Positions 35,933 through 43,654 of a stretch of 44,282 nt of DNA are shown in pieces; positions within the stretch are counted from its first letter, which is position 1; every line of letters starts with the position of its first letter. Origin of the DNA: Thioclava sp. SK-1 (GTDB taxonomy: Bacteria; Pseudomonadota; Alphaproteobacteria; Rhodobacterales; Rhodobacteraceae). Location: contig NZ_MDHA01000067.1 of the NCBI RefSeq assembly GCF_001705665.1, positions 1-44,282 of the forward strand. The letters run 5' to 3'. A program made the translations under genes and the position numbers. The notes beneath the pieces are model-generated. The model was not told the origin of the DNA, did not search any database, and worked only from the letters and a program-made list of their open reading frames with translations.

Positions 35933-37021
35933 TTAGCTGGGAAAGACAAAACATCGGTCGCGCCGGATCATCAACCACATGGCTGTGCCCGGCTTGGGCA
36001 AAAACACATTTGGCACGCTGGTGCGCAGGATTTGCCCGTCGAATTCCATCCGAAACTCTACCAGGCTTTCACGCCCCATGAACCGTGCACGTTCCACGAT
36101 TGCACGGGCGGGCGCGCCATCTTGGACGGTTGGGTTAGGGCCACGGCCGGCCCGGTCAAAGTCAATTTTCAAATGCTGCGGTCGGATGACGATATCCACC
36201 TGCGTGCCATCCGGGTGCCCCGGAGTCAAAAAATCGCCAAAAGGCGTTTTGGTCAGGGCGCCCTGAACCGCGCCTTTCAACACGTTGATATCCGAGAAGA
36301 ACGCCGCAGCCGCCCGGTCCACCGGCGCATTATACAGGTTATATGGCGCGCCGCGCTGTACGATTTTTCCATCCCGCATCAGCAAAATTTCATCGGCCAT
36401 GCGCATGGCTTCATGCGGGTCATGGGTGACCAACAAAACCGCCGTGCCCTCTTCTTTCAAAAGCGCCAAGGTTTCATCGCGGATATCGTCACGCAGACGT
36501 TCATCCAAACCGGAAAAGGGCTCATCCATCAGCAAAACCCCCGGCTTGGGCGCCAAGGCCCGCGCCAAGGCGACGCGCTGCTGTTCACCACCCGACAATT
36601 CATGCGGGAAACTGTCGATATGACGGCTTAAATGCACACGTTTCAGCAGTGTCTCAACACGGGCGCGTTTTTGCGCCCCGGTTCCCGACAGACCAAATGC
36701 CACATTATCCGCCACCGACAGATGTGGAAATAAAGCGAAATCCTGAAACATCAGGCCAATCGCGCGCCGCTCTGGCGGGATGCGAAACACGGTATCGCAG
36801 ACCAGGTTGCCATCCACGAAGATCTTACCGCGATCTTGCATATCCACGCCCGCCACGATGCGCAGCGTGGTGGATTTTCCGCAACCCGAAGGGCCCAGAA
36901 GGCAGGTCACCTGCCCCGCAGGAATGGCGAAAGACACGTCTTGCAACACAGGCACGCCATCGAATTGGCGTTCAAGCGCGTGCACCTCAAGCCGGGGTGG
37001 CGGGATCTGGCGGTCTGGCAT
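35933..37021 (-). CDS. ABC transporter ATP-binding protein, FbpC/PotA-like
   Basis: A 362-residue ABC ATPase of the iron(III)/spermidine/molybdate (CUT1-like) branch. Walker A is GPSGCGKST (about 43-51), the Q-loop is in FQDFALFPHLS, the signature is LSGGEQQR, Walker B is VLLMDEPFSGLD, and the switch His is in LVTHD. The last 120 residues form a TOBE regulatory domain. FPHLS and DEPFSGLD together are common in FbpC. No permease or binding protein is adjacent, so it is an orphan here and the substrate cannot be set; ferric iron is the best guess. It lies 93 bases after the SDR gene on the same strand. Confidence 0.88.
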   Translation of the reverse strand: MPDRQIPPPRLEVHALERQFDGVPVLQDVSFAIPAGQVTCLLGPSGCGKSTTLRIVAGVDMQDRGKIFVDGNLVCDTVFRIPPERRAIGLMFQDFALFPHLSVADNVAFGLSGTGAQKRARVETLLKRVHLSRHIDSFPHELSGGEQQRVALARALAPKPGVLLMDEPFSGLDERLRDDIRDETLALLKEEGTAVLLVTHDPHEAMRMADEILLMRDGKIVQRGAPYNLYNAPVDRAAAAFFSDINVLKGAVQGALTKTPFGDFLTPGHPDGTQVDIVIRPQHLKIDFDRAGRGPNPTVQDGAPARAIVERARFMGRESLVEFRMEFDGQILRTSVPNVFLPKPGTAMWLMIRRDRCFVFPS

Positions 37022-37048
37022 CGGTCAAATCCGATCATATCTTTCAGG

Positions 37049-37086
37049 TTGCCCCGCGAATTAGCAGCCTCACCCCAGCGGGGCAA
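37049..37086 (-). other. Inverted repeat between the SDR and ABC genes
   Basis: TTGCCCCGC (37049-37057) and GCGGGGCAA (37078-37086) form a 9-bp perfect stem with a 20-base loop in the leader of the ABC ATPase gene, 28 bases before its start and 29 bases after the SDR stop. It may be an attenuator, a weak terminator or an operator. Confidence 0.35.
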
Positions 37087-37114
37087 GGCGCACGATCTTA
37101 CACCCTAGCGTGGA

Positions 37115-37894
37115 TCACATCGTGATATTGGTGCCACCACCATCAAGCAAGATGTTCTGCCCCACGATAAACCCGGCATGTTGCGAACATAAAAAGGCGC
37201 ACATCGCACCAAATTCCTGCCGCGTGCCATAGCGTCGTACGGGAATGGTCGCCTCGCGCTGCTCGCGGGCTTCATCCATTGTGATACCCGCCTTTTGCGC
37301 CACGCCGCCGTCCAAAGACACGGCGCGATCAGTCGCATGGATACCGGGCAAAAGATTGTTGATCGTTACACCGTTTTGCGCCACCTGACGCGCAGTGCCA
37401 GCCACGAAGCCGGTCAACCCTGTGCGTGCCGCATTTGACAGTCCCAACTGCGCAATAGGCGCGCGCACCGATTGCGAGGTGATATTGACCACCCGGCCCC
37501 AGCCGCGATCCATCATTGCCGGAAGCACCGCTTGCATTAGGGCAATTGGGGTCAGCATATTGGCATCCAACGCGGCCAGGAAATCCTCACGCGACCAATC
37601 CGACCACAATCCGGGCGGCGGGCCACCGGCGTTATTGACCAAGATATCCACCTGCCCCGCAGCTGCTAGAACATCGGCGCGCCCCGCCTCGGTTGTGATA
37701 TCTGCAGCCACTGGCGTTACGCTGACACCGGTAAGCTTCGCGATTTCACTGGCCGTGGCGCGCAGCGTCTCTTCGTTTCGCGCGTTCAAGATGATATTGA
37801 CGCCCGCTTGTGCCAATGCCTCGGCGCAACCGCGCCCCAGCCCCTTGGAACCTGCGCATACAATCGCGGTCTTACCCTGAAGTCCCAGATCCAT
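37115..37894 (-). CDS. SDR-family protein with substituted catalytic residues
   Basis: A 259-residue classical short-chain dehydrogenase fold. The nucleotide motif GSKGLGRG (about 14-21), NNAGG and the C-terminal GQNILLDGGGTN are present. The active-site Ser is in VVNITSQS, but where Tyr-x-x-x-Lys is expected, 13 residues later, the sequence reads SNAAR: Ser replaces Tyr and Arg replaces Lys. I recall a subfamily with an LSN..R pattern, often annotated as SDR oxidoreductase. Redox activity is therefore unproven. The ATG at 37894 is chosen because GGGAGAG precedes it; upstream in-frame codons are not like the family. Confidence 0.88.
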   Translation of the reverse strand: MDLGLQGKTAIVCAGSKGLGRGCAEALAQAGVNIILNARNEETLRATASEIAKLTGVSVTPVAADITTEAGRADVLAAAGQVDILVNNAGGPPPGLWSDWSREDFLAALDANMLTPIALMQAVLPAMMDRGWGRVVNITSQSVRAPIAQLGLSNAARTGLTGFVAGTARQVAQNGVTINNLLPGIHATDRAVSLDGGVAQKAGITMDEAREQREATIPVRRYGTRQEFGAMCAFLCSQHAGFIVGQNILLDGGGTNITM

Positions 37895-38136
37895 CTGTCT
37901 CTCCCATATCTCGTCATGCAGCGCGCACAGCCCATTGGTCAGCGTCGCGCTTTGCCCTATTGCTATCAGCAGATCGCAGGCGCGCAAGTGGCGCAGATGC
38001 ACAGAAGCCACCGATGCCTTCGGGTCAACATCGCAGGACTTGACGGAAAAACCTGCGGATCTTAATCGGTGATAAGCAAAGTTACTGTTGTATTATCATT
38101 CGATTGACAGCCGCCAAGGACCAAGGATTCGTCCCT

Positions 38137-39129
38137 ATGCCCACACCTACTGTGCCCGCGCAAACTGTGCATGTGTTCGACGCGGATCAGTTCTGGGTAA
38201 CATCCGGCGCCAATCAGGGTGATGGTCTGGATCTTGCGGGTCTGTGCGAACCTGGTGACACCTATCAATTGGACCGTGCAGCCATTCCGCTGCGCATGAT
38301 GCTGTCGACCGAGGATGGGCAGCGCGTCGCGCCTGGCTCGCAAATCGGCTTGCCCGGCGACCGGATTGGCCTGCTCAGCCGCTATGTATTGATGGCGCCA
38401 GAGGGCGATAAGGTCGATCTGCTTTTGTTGGAACATGAACCCTCGCAACAGTTGTTTGCCCTGCCCCTGTCGCCCATCGCGCCGCGGGTGGATTATACCC
38501 TGCTGGAAGCGACCGAAGACCCTGGCGATGTGCGTTTGGCCGACCTGGTCTGTGTGGCCTTTACCACCGGCACGATGATTACATTGGCAGGCGGGGCACA
38601 GCGTCCCATCGAAAGCCTGTCACCGGGCGATCGGATTTTAACCCGCGACAATGGCCCTCAACCACTGCGGGTGGTGTCAAAGGCCACGATGCGCGGGCTG
38701 GGCAGTTTTGCCCCCGTAGTAATCTCTGCCGGAACATTGGGGAATGAAGGGGATCTGATTGTCTCGCCCCATCACCGGGTGTTCTTATACCGGCGGGGCG
38801 AGGCCCGTCTGGGCACCACATCGGAAATTCTGGTGCAGGCGAAACATCTGGTCGATGACGAACATGTCTGGCGGCGCGAAGGCGGCTATGTCGATTATTA
38901 CGCGCTGGTGTTCGACCATCATGAAATCATCTATGCCGAAGGGGTGCCGGTCGAAAGCCTACTTGTGTCCGAAACCACGCTGAACATGATGCCCGAGGAG
39001 CTGACCGCCGAAATTCGCGACCGAATGCCTGACCTTGTGCATAAGCCGCATTTTGGCACAGAAGCGGGGCGCGAGATGCTTGATAAGATCGGCCGCGCGG
39101 CCATTTTTCACAAACGTGGAAAGCCCTGA
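38137..39129 (+). CDS. Hint-domain protein lacking the usual nucleophile
   Basis: A 330-residue protein. The central region (about 138-280) is a Hint_2-type domain of the kind common in Rhodobacterales. It has FTTGTMITL, RPIESLSPGDRILTRDNGPQPLRVV, the SPHHRV block with paired His, and LLVSE near the end. In Hint domains a Cys usually precedes Phe-x-x-Gly-Thr; here it is Ala141, with a Cys two residues earlier (Cys139). Self-cleavage as in inteins is thus doubtful. The N-terminal 130 residues show no known domain. The ATG at 38137 follows AAGGA; a TTG at 38104 is an unlikely alternative. No toxin or polymorphic-secretion gene is seen nearby. Confidence 0.8.
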   Translation: MPTPTVPAQTVHVFDADQFWVTSGANQGDGLDLAGLCEPGDTYQLDRAAIPLRMMLSTEDGQRVAPGSQIGLPGDRIGLLSRYVLMAPEGDKVDLLLLEHEPSQQLFALPLSPIAPRVDYTLLEATEDPGDVRLADLVCVAFTTGTMITLAGGAQRPIESLSPGDRILTRDNGPQPLRVVSKATMRGLGSFAPVVISAGTLGNEGDLIVSPHHRVFLYRRGEARLGTTSEILVQAKHLVDDEHVWRREGGYVDYYALVFDHHEIIYAEGVPVESLLVSETTLNMMPEELTAEIRDRMPDLVHKPHFGTEAGREMLDKIGRAAIFHKRGKP

Positions 39130-39149
39130 CAGACTTATGGGTCTGGCGA

Positions 39150-39608
39150 TTAGGGCGGCGGATACAGGAACAGGGTCCAGCGTTCGGTGCGCAATGTGTC
39201 GACCTCATGAAATCGCGCTTCAAGATAGCCGCGCGTCAGGCATTGCGTCTCTTCCCGGATCGTGAACCTGTCAGGTGCAACGCACATCGACACCGAACCC
39301 GTCAGGATTTCCCGCCCGAACACATCTTGGGCAAAAACATAGATATACCGCGCCGTCAGCGGCGTATCGATGACATTGGCGCATTGGTTTGGGCCGATGG
39401 TCCACCAGCCATTGGTTTCAAACGCGCCCCGTTCAAACTGCCCTAGGGCCACATTGACAACATCAAATGTCTGATTGCAGACAGCAAATTTGGCCTGTGC
39501 CGCCGATCCCATTATAAGGCTTGTCAGACACACGGCGATCCGCAACGCGACAATACGGCACGATATGGCTGGATTTCCCACCGTCACTTGTCCTAAACTC
39601 ATTTCCAT
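39150..39608 (-). CDS. Exported DUF1036 protein
   Basis: A protein of about 150 residues. The N-terminus has a hydrophobic signal segment ending SAAQA before KFAVCNQTF. The mature part has the DUF1036 pattern: an early VCNQT, ETNGWWTIGPNQC, a conserved YIYVFAQD and a C-terminal Cys-containing block. The function is unknown; many Alphaproteobacteria carry it, often as small periplasmic proteins. The start is uncertain: ATG at 39608 or at 39602, with no clear ribosome site; a TTG further up is less likely. It converges with the Hint gene. Confidence 0.8.
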   Translation of the reverse strand: MEMSLGQVTVGNPAISCRIVALRIAVCLTSLIMGSAAQAKFAVCNQTFDVVNVALGQFERGAFETNGWWTIGPNQCANVIDTPLTARYIYVFAQDVFGREILTGSVSMCVAPDRFTIREETQCLTRGYLEARFHEVDTLRTERWTLFLYPPP

Positions 39609-39652
39609 TGAGACCAATATACACCGCGGCAATTTTGGCTAAGGCGATTTAT

Positions 39653-40213
39653 ATGAAAAGCTTTATCGTGCTGTCGACCTGTCTTGCCGCGCTTTGTGTG
39701 ATTGGTGGGATAGTGTTGGCATTGACGCATCAGTCATTTTCCGCGAGGCCGGATTTTTCCACGCGCCATGTGCTGCCGGTTGATGCCTTTACGCCCCAGC
39801 ACAAGACCATCACAAAGCATGCCCCCGCCGTGCCCCGGATCGTCTTGCAACCCGCCGATGTGGCGCGCCCAACAGCACCTCCAGCCGCACGACAACCGAC
39901 AGGTTTACCCACCATGGCAGCGCCGCTGCGCGACGCCGCGTCCCCGGTGCACGGGACGGTGGGCACGCCCAGATCAACACCGCAGGCCATTGCATCCCCC
40001 CATGTGCGTTTCACACCCGATGCCTCCGCCCCGGTTTTTTCCGGTTCCGCACCATCGACCCCAACCGCACCGGTTCAAGGACTGCCAAACGCGACCATCG
40101 CCAGCAAAAGCGCCCCCGGCACAGGCCCCGGCACAGGGTTGCATTCCCTGACGCCCAATCTTCCACGCGCCGCCACGCCAGAGCCCGACTACCTGATCGG
40201 CGTTTTCCGCTAA
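39653..40213 (+). CDS. Unknown membrane-anchored Pro/Ala/Thr-rich protein
   Basis: A 186-residue protein I cannot place in a family. One N-terminal hydrophobic helix (about 3-26) is followed by a long disordered-looking stretch rich in Pro, Ala, Thr and Ser (about 32-175), and a short end EPDYLIGVFR. This looks like a membrane anchor with a periplasm-spanning linker, like the middle of TonB proteins but without a C-terminal domain. It is the first plus-strand gene ahead of an ExbB/ExbD/TonB-like cluster, 97 bases before the next gene. A link to that system is inferred only from position and composition. Confidence 0.6.
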   Translation: MKSFIVLSTCLAALCVIGGIVLALTHQSFSARPDFSTRHVLPVDAFTPQHKTITKHAPAVPRIVLQPADVARPTAPPAARQPTGLPTMAAPLRDAASPVHGTVGTPRSTPQAIASPHVRFTPDASAPVFSGSAPSTPTAPVQGLPNATIASKSAPGTGPGTGLHSLTPNLPRAATPEPDYLIGVFR

Positions 40214-40310
40214 CCCAGACACCTTCGCGCCCGGCATAGCCTTCACGGTTGACATATTGCGGTTGTTTCTCGGAAATACCGCTGAATTTAAAAAATTATT
40301 CGGGGACATC

Positions 40311-40778
40311 ATGTATTCAACGCCCTTTCCCGCCGCTTCCCTGTTCGCGCCCTTAGGCCTGTTGGCCATCCTGTGCGCCCCCACCAGCGCCACCGCGCAA
40401 GAGACCGTTCCCGCTGGGTTGCCGACATTCGCGCTAGAGCTTAACGCAGCCACCGACACCCAAGATGGCGCATGCCGCCTGACCTATGTCGCGACCAATA
40501 CAGGCGATATCGGCTATGACCGCACCGCCTATGAAATCGCGGTCTTTGATGGTGCAGGCATCGTCGACCGCCTGTTGGTGTTGGAATTCGGCGCGCTGCC
40601 CGCAGGCAAAACCAAGGTCGTACAATTTGATCTAAGCGATAGCCCCTGCGATGATATTTCGCGTATCGTCGTCAATACCGCCGCAGCGTGCCTGCCCGCT
40701 GGCACGCAGGAACAAACCACCGTGTGCCTAGAGGATCTTGATGCGCGCTCGCGCACGGCCATTCAATTCGGGCTGTGA
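40311..40778 (+). CDS. Exported small beta-rich protein of unknown function
   Basis: A 155-residue protein with a signal peptide (about 1-29, ending SATAQ before ETV). The mature part looks like one Ig/CARDB-type beta-sandwich: CRLTYVATNTGDIGYDR, AYEIAVFDGAGIV, LPAGKTKVVQFDLS, and VVNTAAACL, with four Cys that may form two disulfides. GGGGA precedes the ATG at 40311. It lies 70 bases before the ExbB gene, probably in one transcript. No named family is recognised. A TTGACA box at 40249-40254 in the gap upstream could be a -35 site, but the -10 is weak. Confidence 0.7.
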   Translation: MYSTPFPAASLFAPLGLLAILCAPTSATAQETVPAGLPTFALELNAATDTQDGACRLTYVATNTGDIGYDRTAYEIAVFDGAGIVDRLLVLEFGALPAGKTKVVQFDLSDSPCDDISRIVVNTAAACLPAGTQEQTTVCLEDLDARSRTAIQFGL

Positions 40779-40848
40779 CACCGCCGAACAACCCACGGCC
40801 CGCAAACGGCCCTAACCAACCCCGTGCTAACGGGTGAAAGTCCGCCTT

Positions 40849-41493
40849 ATGACCAGTTTCTTGTCGAATTTCATGACACCCGCCACGCTGATCGTCTTTC
40901 TGGCGCTATCGGTCCTGTCCCTGATCACCGTGTCGGTCGCGATATTCAAGGCGCGCCAATTTTCCAAACTGGGTGTGGGGCGGCGCAATCAAGCCGAAGT
41001 GATTTTGGACAATTGGCTGTCAGGCCGCGCCGAGGCCGCGACCCAAGCAGCAGCCGAGCGAAAATCCGTTTTGGCCCGTGTCTTGCAGGCCGTATTCTCG
41101 GGCGTTCAGGCCAAGCCGGGCGACACCGCCTATGCAGAGGAACTTGGCCGACAGACTGCGTTGATCGAACTGGCAACTATGGCAGAACGTATGCGCCTGT
41201 TGGAAATGGTTGTGCAAGCGGCCCCGATGCTGGGGCTTCTGGGCACGGTCGTGGGCATGATTGATGCGTTTTCCGTTCTGTCTTTAACGCAGGGAACGGT
41301 GGATCCAGCAGGGCTTGCCGGTGGGATCTGGACTGCCCTGACGACGACCGCCGTGGGGCTGTCGGTCGCGCTGGTGGCCTATTTCATCGCGACATGGCTG
41401 GAGGGGCGGATTGACCGCGAACGCGTGCTGATCGAAACCGTTATCTCTGCCGCGATCCATGGTCGAGTCGCCCCCGCAGCCTCTGTCAGCTAA
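40849..41493 (+). CDS. ExbB/TolQ-family proton channel protein
   Basis: A 214-residue inner-membrane protein with three helices (about 9-34, 125-152 and 163-188), the layout of ExbB, TolQ and MotA. The conserved channel motifs APMLGLLGTVVGMIDAF and ALTTTAVGLSVALVAYF are present. In the family five copies surround an ExbD/TolR dimer and use the proton gradient. The ATG at 40849 gives a normal N-terminus; a GTG at 40834 in the same frame is the alternative. It is followed by two ExbD genes and a TonB-like gene, with gaps of a few bases or overlaps, which indicates an operon. It is not next to tolR, tolA, tolB or pal. Confidence 0.92.
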   Translation: MTSFLSNFMTPATLIVFLALSVLSLITVSVAIFKARQFSKLGVGRRNQAEVILDNWLSGRAEAATQAAAERKSVLARVLQAVFSGVQAKPGDTAYAEELGRQTALIELATMAERMRLLEMVVQAAPMLGLLGTVVGMIDAFSVLSLTQGTVDPAGLAGGIWTALTTTAVGLSVALVAYFIATWLEGRIDRERVLIETVISAAIHGRVAPAASVS

Positions 41494-41503
41494 GGCCCGC
41501 CCC

Positions 41504-41959
41504 GTGCATCACGCCAACCGAATTGAACTGCCCAGACGCACAGCAAATTATCGCTTTGCCCTGACCCCTTTGGCGGACGCAATGTTTCAGCTGCTGATCT
41601 TTTTCATGCTGTCGTCCAGCCTGACGCCCTATTCACTGTTGCCGCTGCAATCAGGCGGTCAGGTTGCAGATGGCGCACCAGGGCAACCCGGTTTGCACCC
41701 ACAGCCCCCAAGCCATAGCGTGCAGCCCGGTGATACCGCGCTTTGGACGCTGGAAGCAGAGGCCGTGATCGTCGGCGGCCAACGGTTTGGATTTGATGCG
41801 CTGGATGATCTGACACAGGCATTGGGACAAGACGGCGCTGTGCCAAAGGTGGTTGTCATTGTGCGCCCATCGGCGCGGGTGCAAGATGTGTCCACCGTAT
41901 TGGCGCGGCTACGCGCGGCCGATGTAAGCGCGGTCCAATTGGCCACGGGAGGGTCGTAA
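41504..41959 (+). CDS. ExbD/TolR-family protein 1, with membrane Asp
   Basis: A 151-residue protein with one membrane helix (about 26-46) and a periplasmic domain. Asp25 in TPLADAMFQLLIFFML is the expected proton-carrying residue, at the same number as in E. coli ExbD. The periplasmic part ends in the ExbD pattern VIVRPSARVQDVSTVLARLR. GTG at 41504, with AAGG about 9 bases upstream, is chosen; an ATG at 41459 would overlap the ExbB gene by 35 bases and add 15 residues. It lies 10 bases after ExbB and one base before the second ExbD gene. Confidence 0.88.
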   Translation: MHHANRIELPRRTANYRFALTPLADAMFQLLIFFMLSSSLTPYSLLPLQSGGQVADGAPGQPGLHPQPPSHSVQPGDTALWTLEAEAVIVGGQRFGFDALDDLTQALGQDGAVPKVVVIVRPSARVQDVSTVLARLRAADVSAVQLATGGS

Positions 41960-41960
41960 C

Positions 41961-42356
41961 ATGATCCAACAGCCTTTGCCTGGGACAAGCCGCACCACCC
42001 GGCCTGATGTCTCTTTGGCGATTGTGAATATCGTCTTACTGCTGATTTTGTTCTTTCTTGCCACGGGAGCAATGATGAATGCCTCGACCGGTGGCGTAGA
42101 AATGGCCAAGACGCAGGATCTGCGAATTGAACAGCTGCCCTCCCCCGTTCTGGTCATTTCTGCAAGCGCGATGACCTTAGATGACAGCCCCATCACAACC
42201 CAGCAGCTGCCACAGGCGTTAGACGGGTTCACGGATCTTTATGTGGTGATTGATGCCAACGCACGGGCCTTGGATCTGTTGGATATCGTCGCTCGCCCTG
42301 AAATGGAACAGCTGAATATTCAGCTTGTGACCGTTCATGAACGGGCGCAACCATGA
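41961..42356 (+). CDS. ExbD/TolR-family protein 2, membrane Asp replaced by Asn
   Basis: A 131-residue protein with one membrane helix (about 18-38, LAIVNIVLLLILFFLATG) and a short periplasmic domain with the ExbD-type pattern DLYVVIDANARALDLLDIV. In ExbD the helix begins with an essential Asp; aligned by its hydrophobic pattern, this protein has Asn23 in that place. It may therefore be a structural partner that does not carry protons, pairing with ExbD1. It is one base after ExbD1 and overlaps the TonB-like gene by four bases (ATGA). Confidence 0.85.
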   Translation: MIQQPLPGTSRTTRPDVSLAIVNIVLLLILFFLATGAMMNASTGGVEMAKTQDLRIEQLPSPVLVISASAMTLDDSPITTQQLPQALDGFTDLYVVIDANARALDLLDIVARPEMEQLNIQLVTVHERAQP

Positions 42357-43570
42357 GCTTCTTACCCTATGCCAGGCGGGATGCAAAATCCTGGCTTGCC
42401 GCATCCGGATCATCGTTGGTGTTACATGTGCTTGTTCTGGGTCTGGCTGCTGGCGGGCTGCTCAGCCGATTTGATTTATCCCACACGCCCCCAGAGACGC
42501 CGCAGTTTACAGTGACATTGGAACGGCTGCAAACTGACACATTGGCAGGTTTGACCGAACAAAATGGCCTTGCAGGTGCGCCAGACACCCAAAGCGCCAC
42601 CCCGGATCCCGAGCCTTCACCTGCGCCCGAAACTGCCGTGGACACGGCGGGGCTTGCCTCACAATTGGTGGAACCCGCCTTGCCCGAGCCGGCGTCACAG
42701 ACGCCTGTCACACAAACAGTGCCGCCGCTTGTTGCCCCACCGGCCGTAACCGCGCCGCCCGACCGCCTGAACCCGGTGATCGCGCAAACAGTCACCGCCC
42801 CCCTAGCCCCCAGCACAACGGCTGCACAGGCTGGGGGGACGACCCGCCTTACAGCTGTTGCGCCGCAGGGGCTACAGACACTTTCTGCAGTGGCCCCATC
42901 GCCCCCCGACACGGTGCAAACGCCACCGCACCCCGCACCCCCCTTGTCAAAGCGTGACCTTGCCATTGGCGATCTGATCCGTCGGATACGCGCGGCCATT
43001 GCAGACCCCTGCCTGCTGGCCCTGCCGCGCCGCGACGGCGAAAACGGGATAGGGTTGGAAATGGTCGCCGCTTCGGATCGCGCTATGACCGAATTCGTGG
43101 CGCATGTCCTCACCGATCAAGATGCCGATCTGCGTCAGACCCGGACATTGATTGACCCAAGACAATGCGCAGCGGTGCAATTCATTCGCCAAAGCCGCGA
43201 CTACCCTGCCACCCGCCTTGGGCTGGCCATTGACCGCGCCGAGGTCCCTTCGGGCACGCGGTTGACCGGTGTGCTACGCGGGGTTGCGGGTCGGTTCGTA
43301 ACCTTAGCACTGGTCGATAATAATGGTGTTGTGCAAACATTAGAGCGATTTATGACAACCACGGGAAATTTTGCGCGTTTCAGCGTGCCTGTCACACGCA
43401 ATGCCCCCGCCCGAGATACGTCACAGATCTTGATGGCGATAGCATCATCAGCGCCAACTGATATTTTCGCCCGTCGCAACGGCCAATATGCCGCGGATGT
43501 ATTTAAAGGTCTCGACACCGCGTTATCCGCGGACATCGCGCTGGCTATTACAACCTTCGATCTGCGCTGA
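42353..43570 (+). CDS. TonB-like periplasm-spanning protein with atypical C-terminal domain
   Basis: A 405-residue protein. A short cytoplasmic start is followed by one membrane helix (about 17-37), a Pro/Ala/Thr-rich linker (about 45-200) as in TonB or TolA, then a C-terminal region. Residues 203-280 (DLIRRIRAAIADPCLLAL, ending near CAAVQFIRQSRDYP) hold two Cys, probably paired. Residues 285-405 form a beta-rich domain (AEVPSGTRLTGVLRGVAGRF, LALVDNNGVVQTLERF) that recalls DUF4384-like domains and does not show the TonB C-terminal YP..A...G pattern. It is the last gene of the ExbB-ExbD-ExbD run. The partner at the outer membrane or wall is unknown. Confidence 0.75.
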   Translation: MSFLPYARRDAKSWLAASGSSLVLHVLVLGLAAGGLLSRFDLSHTPPETPQFTVTLERLQTDTLAGLTEQNGLAGAPDTQSATPDPEPSPAPETAVDTAGLASQLVEPALPEPASQTPVTQTVPPLVAPPAVTAPPDRLNPVIAQTVTAPLAPSTTAAQAGGTTRLTAVAPQGLQTLSAVAPSPPDTVQTPPHPAPPLSKRDLAIGDLIRRIRAAIADPCLLALPRRDGENGIGLEMVAASDRAMTEFVAHVLTDQDADLRQTRTLIDPRQCAAVQFIRQSRDYPATRLGLAIDRAEVPSGTRLTGVLRGVAGRFVTLALVDNNGVVQTLERFMTTTGNFARFSVPVTRNAPARDTSQILMAIASSAPTDIFARRNGQYAADVFKGLDTALSADIALAITTFDLR

Positions 43571-43601
43571 ACGATTGTATGGACGCGGCAGCGCGGCGAG
43601 T

Positions 43602-43628
43602 TGAACCGCGCCGGGGTTGCCGGAGGCT
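43602..43628 (+). repeat. Putative left terminal inverted repeat of IS3 element
   Basis: The sequence begins TGAACCGCGCCGGGG and lies 53 bases before the OrfA start at 43655. It matches the reverse complement of 228-254 at 20 of 27 positions, as expected for two ends of one IS type. The 31 bases between the TonB-like stop and 43602 show no feature. Confidence 0.6.
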
Positions 43629-43654
43629 CCAACTCCTGAGTAAGGTGGAGCATC

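Noticed and set aside
40249-40278. Promoter with TTGACA at 40249-40254
   Set aside because: The -35 box is perfect, but no acceptable -10 box stands 16-18 bases later, so it is noted only in the neighbouring gene entry.
40849-43570. A standard Tol-Pal cluster
   Set aside because: Two ExbD proteins follow the ExbB, and no TolA domain III, TolB or Pal is found.
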